Origin: Alishewanella aestuarii B11
Lineage (GTDB): Bacteria > Pseudomonadota > Gammaproteobacteria > Enterobacterales > Alteromonadaceae
Assembly (NCBI RefSeq): GCF_000280055.1
Contig: NZ_ALAB01000033.1
Coordinates: 2,501 to 41,072 of the forward strand
Reading direction: 5' to 3'
Length of the DNA stretch: 38,572 bases
The position numbers were made by a program, and so were the translations under genes. Positions 31,298 to 38,572 of this stretch are shown here, piece by piece. Each line of letters begins with the position of its first letter. Position 1 is the first letter of the stretch. The notes under the pieces were generated by a model. The model searched no databases. It was not told the origin of the DNA and saw nothing but the letters and a program-made list of their open reading frames with translations.

Positions 31298-31999
31298 TTA
31301 AACAGCAGCGCTTAACGAAGCCTGGCTCAGGGTTAAACCTGCACCGTGTGTAGAAGAAATAGTCACTTTCTTGATATACACACCTTTAGCTACTGAAGGC
31401 TTAGCACGCTTCAGCGCAACCAGTAAGGCTTCTAAGTTTTCTTTCAGCTTGTCAGCGTCGAAATCCAGCTTACCGATGGTTGAATGGATGATACCATTCT
31501 TGTCGTTACGGTAACGTACCTGACCTGCTTTAGCGTTCTTAACTGCTTCAGCAACGTTAGGAGTAACAGTGCCGGTCTTCGGGTTAGGCATCAGGCCGCG
31601 AGGACCTAAGATCTGACCCAGCATACCAACAACGCGCATCGCATCTGGAGAAGCGATAACAACGTCAAAATCCATAACGCCTTTCTTAACTTGTTCAGCT
31701 AAGTCTTCCATACCAACGATGTCTGCACCGGCTGCTTTAGCCGCTTCTGCGTTAGCACCCTGGGTGAACACAGCAACACGAACAGTACGGCCAGTACCGT
31801 GCGGCAGTACAGTAGCACCACGTACGTTCTGGTCAGATTTACGGGCATCGATACCCAGGTTAACTGCTACGTCAACGCTTTCTACGAACTTGCCAGCTGA
31901 TAATTCTTTTAACAGCGCAACAGCTTCGTTGATCTCATATTCGCGAGTTGAATCAACTTTAGAACGGATTAACTTAGCGCGTTTAGTTAATTTAGCCAT
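31298..31999 (-). CDS. rplA: 50S ribosomal protein L1
   Basis: L1 forms the mobile stalk that helps release deacylated tRNA. In E. coli it represses the rplK-rplA mRNA. The 233-residue product has the two-domain fold with the conserved hinge region [19 protein letters not shown]. It lies 3 bases after rplK, so translation is probably coupled. Confidence 0.98.
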   Translation of the reverse strand: MAKLTKRAKLIRSKVDSTREYEINEAVALLKELSAGKFVESVDVAVNLGIDARKSDQNVRGATVLPHGTGRTVRVAVFTQGANAEAAKAAGADIVGMEDLAEQVKKGVMDFDVVIASPDAMRVVGMLGQILGPRGLMPNPKTGTVTPNVAEAVKNAKAGQVRYRNDKNGIIHSTIGKLDFDADKLKENLEALLVALKRAKPSVAKGVYIKKVTISSTHGAGLTLSQASLSAAV

Positions 32000-32002
32000 C
32001 TA

Positions 32003-32431
32003 TTAGCCCTCCACCACTAAGCCCATTGAACGTGCAGTACCTTCGATAGTACGCACGGCAGCAGCGTGATCCGCAGCTGTTAAGTCTGGTTGTTTTACTT
32101 TCACGATCTCGTCGATCTGAGCAGCAGTAACTTTACCAACTTTCTGGGTGTTTGGACGGCTTGAACCACCTTTCAGACCAGCAGCTTTCAGTAATAAGAA
32201 AGACGCTGGTGGAGTGCGGGTTTCAAATGTGAATGAACGGTCGCTATATACTGTGATAACAACTGGAATAGGCATGCCTTTTTCCAGGCTCTCTGTACGG
32301 GCGTTGAAGCCTTTACAGAATTCCATGATGTTAACACCGTGCTGACCTAACGCCGGACCAACTGGTGGCGACGGGTTTGCCATACCGGCTTTTACCTGCA
32401 GTTTAATAAGTGCAGTGACTTTCTTTGCCAT
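32003..32431 (-). CDS. rplK: 50S ribosomal protein L11
   Basis: L11 forms the GTPase-associated centre with 23S rRNA and mediates RelA activation. The 142-residue length equals E. coli. The N-terminal [21 protein letters not shown] and the C-terminal RNA-binding domain ([12 protein letters not shown] end) are complete. It is the first gene of the rplKA unit, whose promoter overlaps the nusG terminator. Confidence 0.98.
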   Translation of the reverse strand: MAKKVTALIKLQVKAGMANPSPPVGPALGQHGVNIMEFCKGFNARTESLEKGMPIPVVITVYSDRSFTFETRTPPASFLLLKAAGLKGGSSRPNTQKVGKVTAAQIDEIVKVKQPDLTAADHAAAVRTIEGTARSMGLVVEG

Positions 32432-32502
32432 GTTTCACCTCTGTTAGTGGGTCTTTGCCTTGTAAGTGCGAGGACACTTACTCAAACGGCTTCCCTTACG
32501 AT
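32432..32502 (-). promoter_or_regulatory. rplK leader with hairpin, candidate L1 site
   Basis: A perfect 7-base-pair hairpin GTAAGTG / TCCTCG / CACTTAC (32462-32481) stands in the 70-base leader before the rplK SD (AGAGGTG). E. coli L1 binds the leader of this operon. The site here is inferred from position; I could not confirm the L1 consensus. Confidence 0.4.
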
Positions 32503-32536
32503 AAAAAGGGCGCAGATTATATTTTAATCTGCGCCC
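32503..32536 (-). terminator. secE-nusG terminator
   Basis: Minus strand: a perfect 12-base-pair stem GGGCGCAGATTA / AAATA / TAATCTGCGCCC followed by TTTTT, 16 bases past the nusG stop. One of the strongest terminators in the window. Confidence 0.93.
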
Positions 32537-32544
32537 CGTTACAA
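32516..32544 (-). promoter_or_regulatory. rplKA promoter, overlapping the nusG terminator
   Basis: TTGTAA (32539-32544), 17 bases, TATAAT (32516-32521). The -10 is made of the loop and the start of the 3' arm of the terminator stem, and the -35 lies just before the 5' arm. Transcription would begin near the end of the stem. Confidence 0.7.
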
Positions 32545-32552
32545 GCTTATTA

Positions 32553-33092
32553 TTAAGCCTTCTCGACTTGACCGAACTCTAATTCTACTGGTGTCGCGCG
32601 ACCGAAAATTAACACCGACACTTTTACGCGGCTCTTTTCGTAGTCAACTTCCTCTACCACACCATTAAAGTCAGCAAACGGACCTTCAGTTACCCGCACC
32701 ACTTCACCGGCTTCGAACAATGTTTTCGGCTTCGGTTTATCGGCATTGTCTTGCAGGCGATTCAGGATAGTCATGGCTTCTTTTTCTGAAATAGGTGCCG
32801 GACGATCTGAAGTACCACCAATAAAACCTAATACCCGCGGCACACTTTTCACTAAGTGCCAGGCCTCTTCACACATTTCCATTTGCACCAGCACGTAGCC
32901 AGGGAAGAATTTACGCTCTGACTTACGCTTTTGACCGGCGCGCATTTCAATCACTTCTTCGGTGGGTACTAATACCTCACCGAATTTATCTTCCATTTGA
33001 TGGATCTTGATATGTTCGCGCAGCGAGGTGGCAACCTTTTGCTCAAACCCAGAGAACGCCTGAACGACATACCAACGCATTTTTCCTGCCAT
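32553..33092 (-). CDS. nusG: Transcription antitermination factor NusG
   Basis: NusG binds RNA polymerase, suppresses pausing, and links transcription to Rho or to the ribosome through S10. The 179-residue product has the N-terminal NGN domain ([23 protein letters not shown], with [12 protein letters not shown]). The C-terminal KOW domain is about 123-179 ([21 protein letters not shown]). It lies 3 bases after secE. Confidence 0.98.
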   Translation of the reverse strand: MAGKMRWYVVQAFSGFEQKVATSLREHIKIHQMEDKFGEVLVPTEEVIEMRAGQKRKSERKFFPGYVLVQMEMCEEAWHLVKSVPRVLGFIGGTSDRPAPISEKEAMTILNRLQDNADKPKPKTLFEAGEVVRVTEGPFADFNGVVEEVDYEKSRVKVSVLIFGRATPVELEFGQVEKA

Positions 33093-33095
33093 GAC

Positions 33096-33482
33096 TTAAA
33101 TCCCCAGTCCGGTAAAGAATGAGACGACGCGCAATAAAATGGCATCCAGTCCCCATAGAATTAGACCCATAATAATGGTCGCAACAATCACCACTAATGT
33201 CGTTTGCATCGTTTCCTGGCGGGTTGGCCATACTACTTTGCGAACTTCAGTACGGGATTCTTTGGCGAAATTCAGGAAAATTTTACCTTTGGTGGTTTGC
33301 GCGGCAATAAAACCGGCAGCAGCGACTAGCACCACTATTGCAATGGCCCGTTCTAAGGTCGACAACTCATAAATATAGTTACCAACTACGATCAGAGACA
33401 GGATAACGACAACTAACAGCCACTTGACCAGGTCTAATCCGCTTTTTGGTGTTTCGCTTACTGCGCTCATGCTTCCACTCAC
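33096..33482 (-). CDS. secE: Protein translocase subunit SecE
   Basis: SecE clamps the SecY channel. The 128-residue product is the long gammaproteobacterial form with three hydrophobic segments (about 20-40, 46-64 and 95-115). The conserved cytoplasmic segment FAKESRTEVRKVVWPTRQET comes before the last one. A CCCGGC / AGTAA / GCCGGG hairpin lies between tRNA-Trp and this gene (about 33527-33543) without a T run. Confidence 0.97.
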   Translation of the reverse strand: MSGSMSAVSETPKSGLDLVKWLLVVVILSLIVVGNYIYELSTLERAIAIVVLVAAAGFIAAQTTKGKIFLNFAKESRTEVRKVVWPTRQETMQTTLVVIVATIIMGLILWGLDAILLRVVSFFTGLGI

Positions 33483-33552
33483 TTAATTAAACTTAATTAT
33501 GTTATTCACAAACTTAACATAATAGCCCCGGCTTACTGCCGGGCGCGAAATT

Positions 33553-33629
33553 TGGCAGGGGCAGAGGGATTCGAACCCCCAACCATCGGTTTTGGAGACC
33601 GCTGTTCTACCAATTGGAACTATGCCCCT
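33553..33629 (-). tRNA. tRNA-Trp (anticodon CCA)
   Basis: Acceptor stem AGGGGCA / TGCCCCT, discriminator G and encoded CCA. The anticodon loop CTCCAAA gives CCA, and the T arm is GGGGG-TTCGAAT-CCCTC. It lies between tufB and secE, a common gammaproteobacterial position. Confidence 0.97.
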
Positions 33630-33674
33630 GTAAAGTTACCAACGACTCGCAACACTGTCGTTAAATAGCCGCTC

Positions 33675-33702
33675 ATTATACTGTCTCAGCAGACTAAAAC
33701 AA
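33675..33702 (-). promoter_or_regulatory. Promoter of tRNA-Trp, probably also secE-nusG
   Basis: TTGTTT (33697-33702), 16 bases, TATAAT (33675-33680), then GAGCGGC. It lies about 46 bases upstream of the tRNA. With no terminator seen between the tRNA and secE, it probably drives secE-nusG as well. Confidence 0.75.
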
Positions 33703-33747
33703 GCTTGGCTTGCACCCTGAATGGTGTTTCGATGGCGAAATAGTGAC

Positions 33748-33771
33748 AAAAAAGGCCCCTTACGGAGCCTT
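33748..33771 (-). terminator. tufB terminator
   Basis: Minus strand: AAGGCTCC / GTAA / GGGGCCTT followed by TTTTTTG. The same stem and loop as the tufA terminator. Confidence 0.92.
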
Positions 33772-33790
33772 CTTTGTACAACAGTATGAC

Positions 33791-34975
33791 TTAGGCGATG
33801 ATCTTAGATACTACGCCTGCACCTACTGTACGACCACCTTCACGGATTGCGAAGCGTAAACCTTCGTCCATCGCGATTGGGCAGATCAGTTCTACGGTGA
33901 ACTTCAGGTTGTCACCTGGCATTACCATCTCTACGCCTTCTGGCAGCTCTACCGCACCTGTTACGTCAGTGGTACGGAAGTAGAACTGTGGACGGTAGCC
34001 TTTGAAGAATGGCGTGTGACGACCACCTTCTTCTTTTGACAGTACGTACACTTCGCCTTCGAACTTAGTGTGTGGCTTGATTGAACCTGGCTTCGCCAGT
34101 ACCTGACCACGCTCTACGTCTTCACGCTTGGTGCCACGTAACAGCGCACCAATGTTCTCACCCGCACGACCTTCGTCCAGCAGCTTACGGAACATCTCTA
34201 CACCTGTACAGGTAGTAGCAACAGTGTCTTTGATACCTACGATTTCTACTGTCTCACCAACTTTGATGATACCTTGCTCTACACGGCCTGTTACTACTGT
34301 ACCACGGCCCGCGATTGAGAATACGTCTTCGATTGGCATGATGAACGGCTTATCAATAGCACGCTCTGGCTCTGGGATATAAGTATCCAGTGCTTCGCCC
34401 AGCTCCAGGATTTTCTTTTCCCACTCGGCATCGCCTTCCAGACCTTTTAACGCTGAACCGCGGATTACTGGCAGGTCATCACCTGGGAAGTCGTAGTCTG
34501 ACAGCAGCTCACGCACTTCCATCTCTACCAGCTCTAACAGCTCTTCGTCATCTACCATGTCACACTTGTTCATGAACACGATGATGTACGGTACGCCTAC
34601 CTGACGTGATAACAGGATGTGCTCACGCGTTTGTGGCATTGGGCCGTCTGTCGCCGCTACTACCAGAATAGCGCCGTCCATCTGGGCTGCACCAGTGATC
34701 ATGTTCTTAACGTAGTCAGCGTGACCTGGACAGTCAACGTGTGCATAGTGACGCGTTGGTGTGTCGTATTCTACGTGTGAAGTATTGATCGTGATACCAC
34801 GGGCTTTTTCTTCCGGTGCTTTGTCGATTTGATCGAAAGCAAATGCCTGACCGCCGTAGTGCTTAGCTAATACGTTAGTGATAGCAGCTGTCAGTGTAGT
34901 TTTACCGTGGTCAACGTGGCCGATTGTACCTACGTTTACGTGCGGTTTTACGCGTTCAAATTTAGCCTTAGCCAT
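33791..34975 (-). CDS. tufB: Elongation factor Tu, copy B
   Basis: Second EF-Tu gene, 394 residues, identical to the tufA product except Ala253 in place of Ser253. All GTPase motifs are present ([17 protein letters not shown]). It is cotranscribed with four upstream tRNA genes, as in E. coli (thrU-tyrU-glyT-thrT-tufB), 75 bases after the last one. Comparing the two copies by eye, the first ~590 bases are identical. About 18 differences, mostly silent, lie in the rest. Confidence 0.99.
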   Translation of the reverse strand: MAKAKFERVKPHVNVGTIGHVDHGKTTLTAAITNVLAKHYGGQAFAFDQIDKAPEEKARGITINTSHVEYDTPTRHYAHVDCPGHADYVKNMITGAAQMDGAILVVAATDGPMPQTREHILLSRQVGVPYIIVFMNKCDMVDDEELLELVEMEVRELLSDYDFPGDDLPVIRGSALKGLEGDAEWEKKILELGEALDTYIPEPERAIDKPFIMPIEDVFSIAGRGTVVTGRVEQGIIKVGETVEIVGIKDTVATTCTGVEMFRKLLDEGRAGENIGALLRGTKREDVERGQVLAKPGSIKPHTKFEGEVYVLSKEEGGRHTPFFKGYRPQFYFRTTDVTGAVELPEGVEMVMPGDNLKFTVELICPIAMDEGLRFAIREGGRTVGAGVVSKIIA

Positions 34976-35050
34976 AAGTAACCCTTATTAAACAAAACGG
35001 CGGTGATTGAAAAATCAGCATTGTAATGCTTACGAGGGAGGCTTGCAAGA

Positions 35051-35126
<76 letters not shown>

Positions 35127-35139
35127 ATTGTGATCTTAT

Positions 35140-35216
<77 letters not shown>

Positions 35217-35245
35217 CCTTCTCGTAGCTATTCTCCTGACGAAGA

Positions 35246-35330
<85 letters not shown>

Positions 35331-35335
35331 ACTAA

Positions 35336-35411
<76 letters not shown>

Positions 35412-35430
35412 ACTACGTCAGTGGGTGCGA

Positions 35431-35459
35431 ATTCTAGTGGAATGCGGAAAGTCGCGCAA
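35431..35459 (-). promoter_or_regulatory. Promoter of the tRNA-tufB operon
   Basis: TTGCGC (35454-35459), 17 bases, TAGAAT (35431-35436), then a GC-rich start region (TCGCACCC), as expected for a stable-RNA promoter. It lies 20 bases upstream of the first tRNA. Confidence 0.8.
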
Positions 35460-35487
35460 CAGAAAAACACGAAAAAAGCGGATTTTC

Positions 35488-35512
35488 TTAGCCAAGTGGC
35501 TAAATGCTAGCC
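35488..35512 (-). repeat. Overlapping inverted repeats downstream of coaX
   Basis: The perfect palindrome TTAGCCA-CT-TGGCTAA on the minus strand (35488-35503) overlaps an alternative stem GGCTA / GCATT / TAGCC (35498-35512). The two hairpins exclude each other. No T run follows directly, but AGAAAATCCGCTTTTTT comes next. It could be a weak coaX terminator or a protein-binding palindrome upstream of the tRNA promoter. Confidence 0.5.
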
Positions 35513-35522
35513 AAAACAGCTT

Positions 35523-36215
35523 TTAATTGTCGATGTATTGCGCAATACCCCGAAATAACAAAAAGGGATCAACCAACACTGGCAGATCAGGCAGATAGCT
35601 TTTTAACAGTTCGGCATCACCACCAGTGAGCACCAGCTGTTGTGCCGGTGTTGTTTGCCAGCCCAAACGGATTGCACCTATTATTGCTGCCAAAGCGCCG
35701 TTTTCGACACCGGCGCTGGTAGAACAGCCCGGGGCGAGGTTTGGCATCAGCTGCTGCGCCTTATGTACCCGCGCGGTTTGAGTTAGTAATGCTTGCTGCT
35801 GTAATTGTAATCCGGGCAAGATCCACCCACCCAGATGACGATTTGCCTCCAACCAATCAAAGGTCACAGCAGTTCCGGCGTCGACGATTAACTGACGGTC
35901 TGCCGGATAAGAGCGATAAGCACCTAGCATCGCTAACCAGCGGTCAACACCAAGTCGTTGTGGTTCAACATAGCTATTTATCAAGCCAAAGGCACTGGCC
36001 TCGGTATGCAATTGCACCGTTGGAAAATTTGCCGCTTGCAGACCCTGTAACAGCTCCGTTGTTTTCTGCTCTGTTGCTACGCTGCTCAGGTAAGCCGCAG
36101 TAACAGGTAGTTTAAGCAAGCCAGCAACGGAATCGAATGCCAACTGTTGGAACTGGCCGTTCTGATATAGTGCGGCTTTTAAACGGCTGTTTCCCAGATC
36201 CAATAGTAGCTGCAT
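35523..36215 (-). CDS. coaX: Type III pantothenate kinase
   Basis: CoaX phosphorylates pantothenate, the first step of coenzyme A synthesis, and replaces the unrelated CoaA of E. coli. The 230-residue product has the ASKHA-fold phosphate motif DLGNSRLK (6-13), GVDRW (89-93) with the likely catalytic Asp91, DAGTAVTFD (112-120) and LTGGDAELL near the C-terminus. Its ATG shares one base with the birA stop (TGATG). The birA-coaX pairing is familiar from Pseudomonas. Confidence 0.95.
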   Translation of the reverse strand: MQLLLDLGNSRLKAALYQNGQFQQLAFDSVAGLLKLPVTAAYLSSVATEQKTTELLQGLQAANFPTVQLHTEASAFGLINSYVEPQRLGVDRWLAMLGAYRSYPADRQLIVDAGTAVTFDWLEANRHLGGWILPGLQLQQQALLTQTARVHKAQQLMPNLAPGCSTSAGVENGALAAIIGAIRLGWQTTPAQQLVLTGGDAELLKSYLPDLPVLVDPFLLFRGIAQYIDN

Positions 36216-37198
36216 CAGGTTGCTCCTCTTAAACTGAGCTCTCCGCCATAAAACGCCTGTAAGCCTGCGACAGTTTCAAGAAGCAGGGCACCTTGTTGAT
36301 CCACACCACGACAAATGCCGCTGATCTCTTTGCTACCACTGAGTTTAACTGCTTTACCGGCATAGAGATCAAACTGATTAAAACGCTGCTGAAAGGGTGC
36401 AAAGCCCGCAGCGTTAAACAGCTCCAGAGCACCAATTAGATGTTGCTGCAAACGGGCAATTAGCACATTGCGGTCAACCGTTGCTGTGGCGTGAGATTGA
36501 AGATCGGTGAATGGTTGGTCGATGCTCTGGTCTGCCAGCTGCGGCAAACGAATATTTAAGCCTATGCCAATGACTAACTCACACACCGCATCCGCTTGCC
36601 CTGCCAACTCAACCAGAATGCCGGCAGCCTTTGCCCCGTTGATGTATAAATCATTAGGCCATTTTACTTGCGCTGGCACCTGATAATCTTGCTGCAACAG
36701 CTCAGCCAATGCGCAGGCGACGACCAGGCTCAATCCCATTGCAGCGGGGATCCCCTGCTCCAATCGCCAATAGCAACTAAAGTATAGACTGCTACCAAAG
36801 GGCGAAAACCATTGCCGCCCACGGCGCCCCCTTCCAGCGGTTTGCGCCTCGGCCACGATCACTTGCCCCGGCTGTAACGGCTTACCGGCCTGGATCAGTG
36901 CCAGTAGCTGCGCATTGGTAGAGTCAGTAATATGCTGCACGCGGATCTCCGGAGCATCATTACACTGTAAGCTACGGATCACTGCCGCATCTAATAGCTG
37001 CAATGGGCTGGAGAGTGCATAGCCCTTGCCTCTTAGCTTAAAGATATCTAACCCGAGTTGACTTAACTGCTGCAGGTTATTGGCAATTGCAGTACGACTT
37101 AAACCAAAACGTTCAGCCAGACGCTGACCTGAGTGAAACTTGCCGTCAGCAAGTAAAGCCAGCAACTGACGTTGTAGCTGTAAGTTAGGCTGGGACAT
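36215..37198 (-). CDS. birA: Biotin-protein ligase / biotin operon repressor
   Basis: BirA activates biotin and transfers it to acetyl-CoA carboxylase. The N-terminal helix-turn-helix (about 22-42, HSGQRLAERFGLSRTAIANN) suggests it also represses biotin genes. The ligase motif GRGRRGRQW (122-130) and KWPND (179-183) are intact. I start at ATG 37198 (327 residues), giving a 14-base overlap with murB. An earlier in-frame start at 37246 would add a non-conserved leader and more overlap. The Shine-Dalgarno sequence is weak, so coupling to murB translation is likely. Confidence 0.95.
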   Translation of the reverse strand: MSQPNLQLQRQLLALLADGKFHSGQRLAERFGLSRTAIANNLQQLSQLGLDIFKLRGKGYALSSPLQLLDAAVIRSLQCNDAPEIRVQHITDSTNAQLLALIQAGKPLQPGQVIVAEAQTAGRGRRGRQWFSPFGSSLYFSCYWRLEQGIPAAMGLSLVVACALAELLQQDYQVPAQVKWPNDLYINGAKAAGILVELAGQADAVCELVIGIGLNIRLPQLADQSIDQPFTDLQSHATATVDRNVLIARLQQHLIGALELFNAAGFAPFQQRFNQFDLYAGKAVKLSGSKEISGICRGVDQQGALLLETVAGLQAFYGGELSLRGAT

Positions 37199-38195
37199 GG
37201 TGCTGTCCAGCGCTATTGAGCAATCTGACTTCAGGTTCAAGCTCAATAGCGAAGTGCCGCATCACGGTACTACGAATGGTAGCGATTAAAGCCAGTAAAG
37301 GTGCGCTATCAGCCAGGCCATAATTCACAATGACTAGCGGTTGCTTCTGATAACAGCCGACGTTATCAACTACCACGCCTTTGAAACCAGCTTGCTCTAT
37401 TAGCCAGGCAGCAGGTACCTTGACACCGTCTGCTTGTGGATAGCCTGGCAGTGTTGGATAGCCATGGCGTATAAGTTGAAACTGACGCTCAGTAATAACA
37501 GGGTTTTTAAAGAAGCTGCCACAATTGGGCAGCTGCCGGTAATCAGGAAGCTTACTTTGCCGGATCTGGATAACCGTTTCGAAAATCTGCTGCAAACTGG
37601 CTGTTTTTGGTAACGCTTTTAAGCCGGGATAATCCAGCACTGGCAAAGGCTGGCGTGATAGCGTCAGGCCAAGGGCCACTATTACGCCGCGGCCCTGTAA
37701 TTGCTGTTTAAAAATGCTATCACGATAAGCAAACTGGCACTCCGATGCTGGTATCCGTACTACTTCACGGCGCTGCCAGTCGTAGAAATCAACGTAGCTA
37801 CAGCGATCTGAGAGCTCGACACCATAAGCCCCAATATTCTGTACCGGCGCTGCGCCCACCGAGCCCGGTATTAAAGCCAGGTTTTCCAGGCCCCATAATT
37901 GCTGCTCTACCGTCCAACTGACCAGTTGATGCCAGTTATGGCCAGCTTCAACGTGTAACAGAACATGCTCAGTATCGGCGTGTTGGCTTATTCCCTTAGC
38001 AAGATAGCGTAACACCGGCTTATGCTGCGTCGCCAAAAAGATAGTATTGGTACCCTCGCCTAATACTGTTGGATAATCCGGTCCGCTAAATTGCATAAGA
38101 TCCGCGATATCGGCGGCGAGAAATACCTGGTCGAGTTGATAAGGCAGGCGAAAACTTGAGTACTGTTCAGCTGCTTGCTGACGAAGAAGTTGCAT
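37185..38195 (-). CDS. murB: UDP-N-acetylenolpyruvoylglucosamine reductase (MurB)
   Basis: MurB reduces UDP-GlcNAc-enolpyruvate to UDP-MurNAc in peptidoglycan synthesis, using FAD and NADPH. I use the ATG at 38195 (336 residues, MQLLRQQAAEQYSSFRL). A TTG ten codons upstream falls inside the predicted -10 element. The FAD-binding motif is LGEGTN (45-50), followed by IPGSVGAAPVQNIGAYGVEL (109-128) and AYRDSIF (156-162). The catalytic Ser is in NCGSFFKNP (Ser227), and Glu322 lies in EPEVR. This is the type I form of E. coli. First gene of murB-birA-coaX. Confidence 0.96.
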   Translation of the reverse strand: MQLLRQQAAEQYSSFRLPYQLDQVFLAADIADLMQFSGPDYPTVLGEGTNTIFLATQHKPVLRYLAKGISQHADTEHVLLHVEAGHNWHQLVSWTVEQQLWGLENLALIPGSVGAAPVQNIGAYGVELSDRCSYVDFYDWQRREVVRIPASECQFAYRDSIFKQQLQGRGVIVALGLTLSRQPLPVLDYPGLKALPKTASLQQIFETVIQIRQSKLPDYRQLPNCGSFFKNPVITERQFQLIRHGYPTLPGYPQADGVKVPAAWLIEQAGFKGVVVDNVGCYQKQPLVIVNYGLADSAPLLALIATIRSTVMRHFAIELEPEVRLLNSAGQHHVPA

Positions 38196-38224
38196 AGCAA
38201 AACCATGGTTGTGAATTAGCGGCA

Positions 38225-38253
38225 ATTTTAAAGAACCCCCGCCGCAAGCGCAA
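38225..38253 (-). promoter_or_regulatory. murB-birA-coaX promoter
   Basis: TTGCGC (38248-38253), 17 bases, TAAAAT (38225-38230). The expected start of transcription is about 20-25 bases before the murB ATG, which has no clear Shine-Dalgarno. Confidence 0.65.
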
Positions 38254-38317
38254 ATTTATTGCGGCTTTGGCAGGAAAGGATTGGTTGCAGATGCCAGATA
38301 GTACTGACGATTCTATA

Positions 38318-38541
38318 CAAAAACGCCGGGAGCGTTTTTGGACTGCCGCAGGCAGGCCCGAAGGGCGAAACACAGGACGTGTTTCGCAATGCCACCGCTG
38401 TGGCTGGCGTGGGATTCCGCGGTGTACTACTTTGCTCCCCCCCTCCGTGGGGTTCGCCGCTTCGCGGCCAGCTAAAGCTGTCCAAATTCGCTCCCGGCGA
38501 ATTTGTCGCATGGTATCGCCCTGCTCGAGCAGTACACCGCG
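38318..38541. repeat. Hairpin-array element with inverted terminal hairpins
   Basis: A non-coding stretch made of consecutive small palindromes. Plus-strand arms: CAAAAACGC/GCGTTTTTG (38318-38340), CTGCC/GGCAG (38343-38355), GCCC/GGGC (38356-38366), GCGAAACAC/GTGTTTCGC (38365-38387), GCCAC/GTGGC (38391-38404), GCCGC/GCGGC (38456-38468), CAGCT/AGCTG (38469-38480), CAAATTCGC/GCGAATTTG (38483-38505). The first and last hairpins are inverted copies over 29 bases (38318-38346 and 38477-38505, 24 identical). CGCGGTGTACT (38418-38428) recurs inverted at 38531-38541. It resembles a REP/MITE-type dispersed element. The rest of 38254-38317 shows nothing further. Confidence 0.7.
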
Positions 38542-38558
38542 TCAGAATCGCAGCCAAT

Positions 38559-38572
38559 AAAAAAGCCCCACT
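38559..38572 (-). terminator. Second half of a terminator cut by the window edge
   Basis: Minus strand AGTGGGGC followed by six T and ATTGG. It reads as the 3' arm and T run of an intrinsic terminator whose 5' arm lies outside. In E. coli an rrn operon ends just upstream of murB, so this may be the end of an rRNA operon; that is inference. Confidence 0.6.

Noticed and set aside
37199..37246. Sixteen-codon N-terminal extension of birA
   Set aside because: It lies inside the murB coding end and has no similarity to BirA N-termini; the ATG at 37198 gives the expected length.
38318..38541. CRISPR array
   Set aside because: The palindromes differ from each other and are not separated by regular unique spacers; no cas gene is near.
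38167..38560. Three overlapping open frames of 97-114 codons in the hairpin array region
   Set aside because: They exist on both strands through palindromic GC-rich repeats, have low-complexity composition, and overlap the murB promoter.

Overview
The window is a housekeeping block of a gammaproteobacterium. Every supported gene lies on the minus strand. The S4-binding alpha-operon leader, the S7-binding rpsL-rpsG spacer, the L10 leader, the rplL-rpoB attenuator and the GTG starts of rpsM and rpoC all closely resemble their Escherichia coli counterparts. The order murB-birA-coaX-tRNA(Thr-Tyr-Gly-Thr)-tufB-tRNA(Trp)-secE-nusG-rplKAJL-rpoBC-rpsLG-fusA-tufA-S10-spc-alpha is continuous, as in Pseudomonas and Shewanella relatives and unlike the split E. 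coli arrangement. Protein sequences and the hairpin-rich intergenic style suggest a Rheinheimera/Alishewanella-type organism; that placement is inference.

Read in the direction of transcription (high to low coordinates): the window opens with half of a terminator (38559-38572), probably the end of an rrn operon lying outside. Then comes a 220-base array of small hairpins bounded by inverted terminal hairpins (about 38318-38541). A promoter follows, then murB, birA and coaX with overlapping ends. Four tRNA genes and tufB share a strong promoter. tRNA-Trp with its own promoter precedes secE-nusG. The rplKA and rplJL-rpoBC units carry leader hairpins and an attenuator. The str operon (rpsL, rpsG, fusA, tufA) ends in a terminator. 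An acyl-CoA dehydrogenase gene with a PsrA-like palindrome in its promoter sits alone between tufA and the S10 operon. The S10 (11 genes), spc (12 genes, ending with rpmJ) and alpha (5 genes) operons follow. Past the alpha terminator, a secreted class-A beta-lactamase-like serine hydrolase runs off the low end of the window.

Together the genes supply most of the core ribosomal proteins, the core RNA polymerase subunits, EF-Tu (two copies), EF-G, the SecYE core, NusG, and the tRNAs decoding Thr, Tyr, Gly and Trp codons. Several known ribosomal-protein feedback sites are recognisable. No CRISPR array, insertion sequence, phage gene or defence system was found. The parts least explained by textbook knowledge are the hairpin array at the high end, the lipid-metabolism gene between the str and S10 operons, and several unusually compact promoter/terminator arrangements (nusG-rplK, spc leader, str promoter, tandem S10 promoters).
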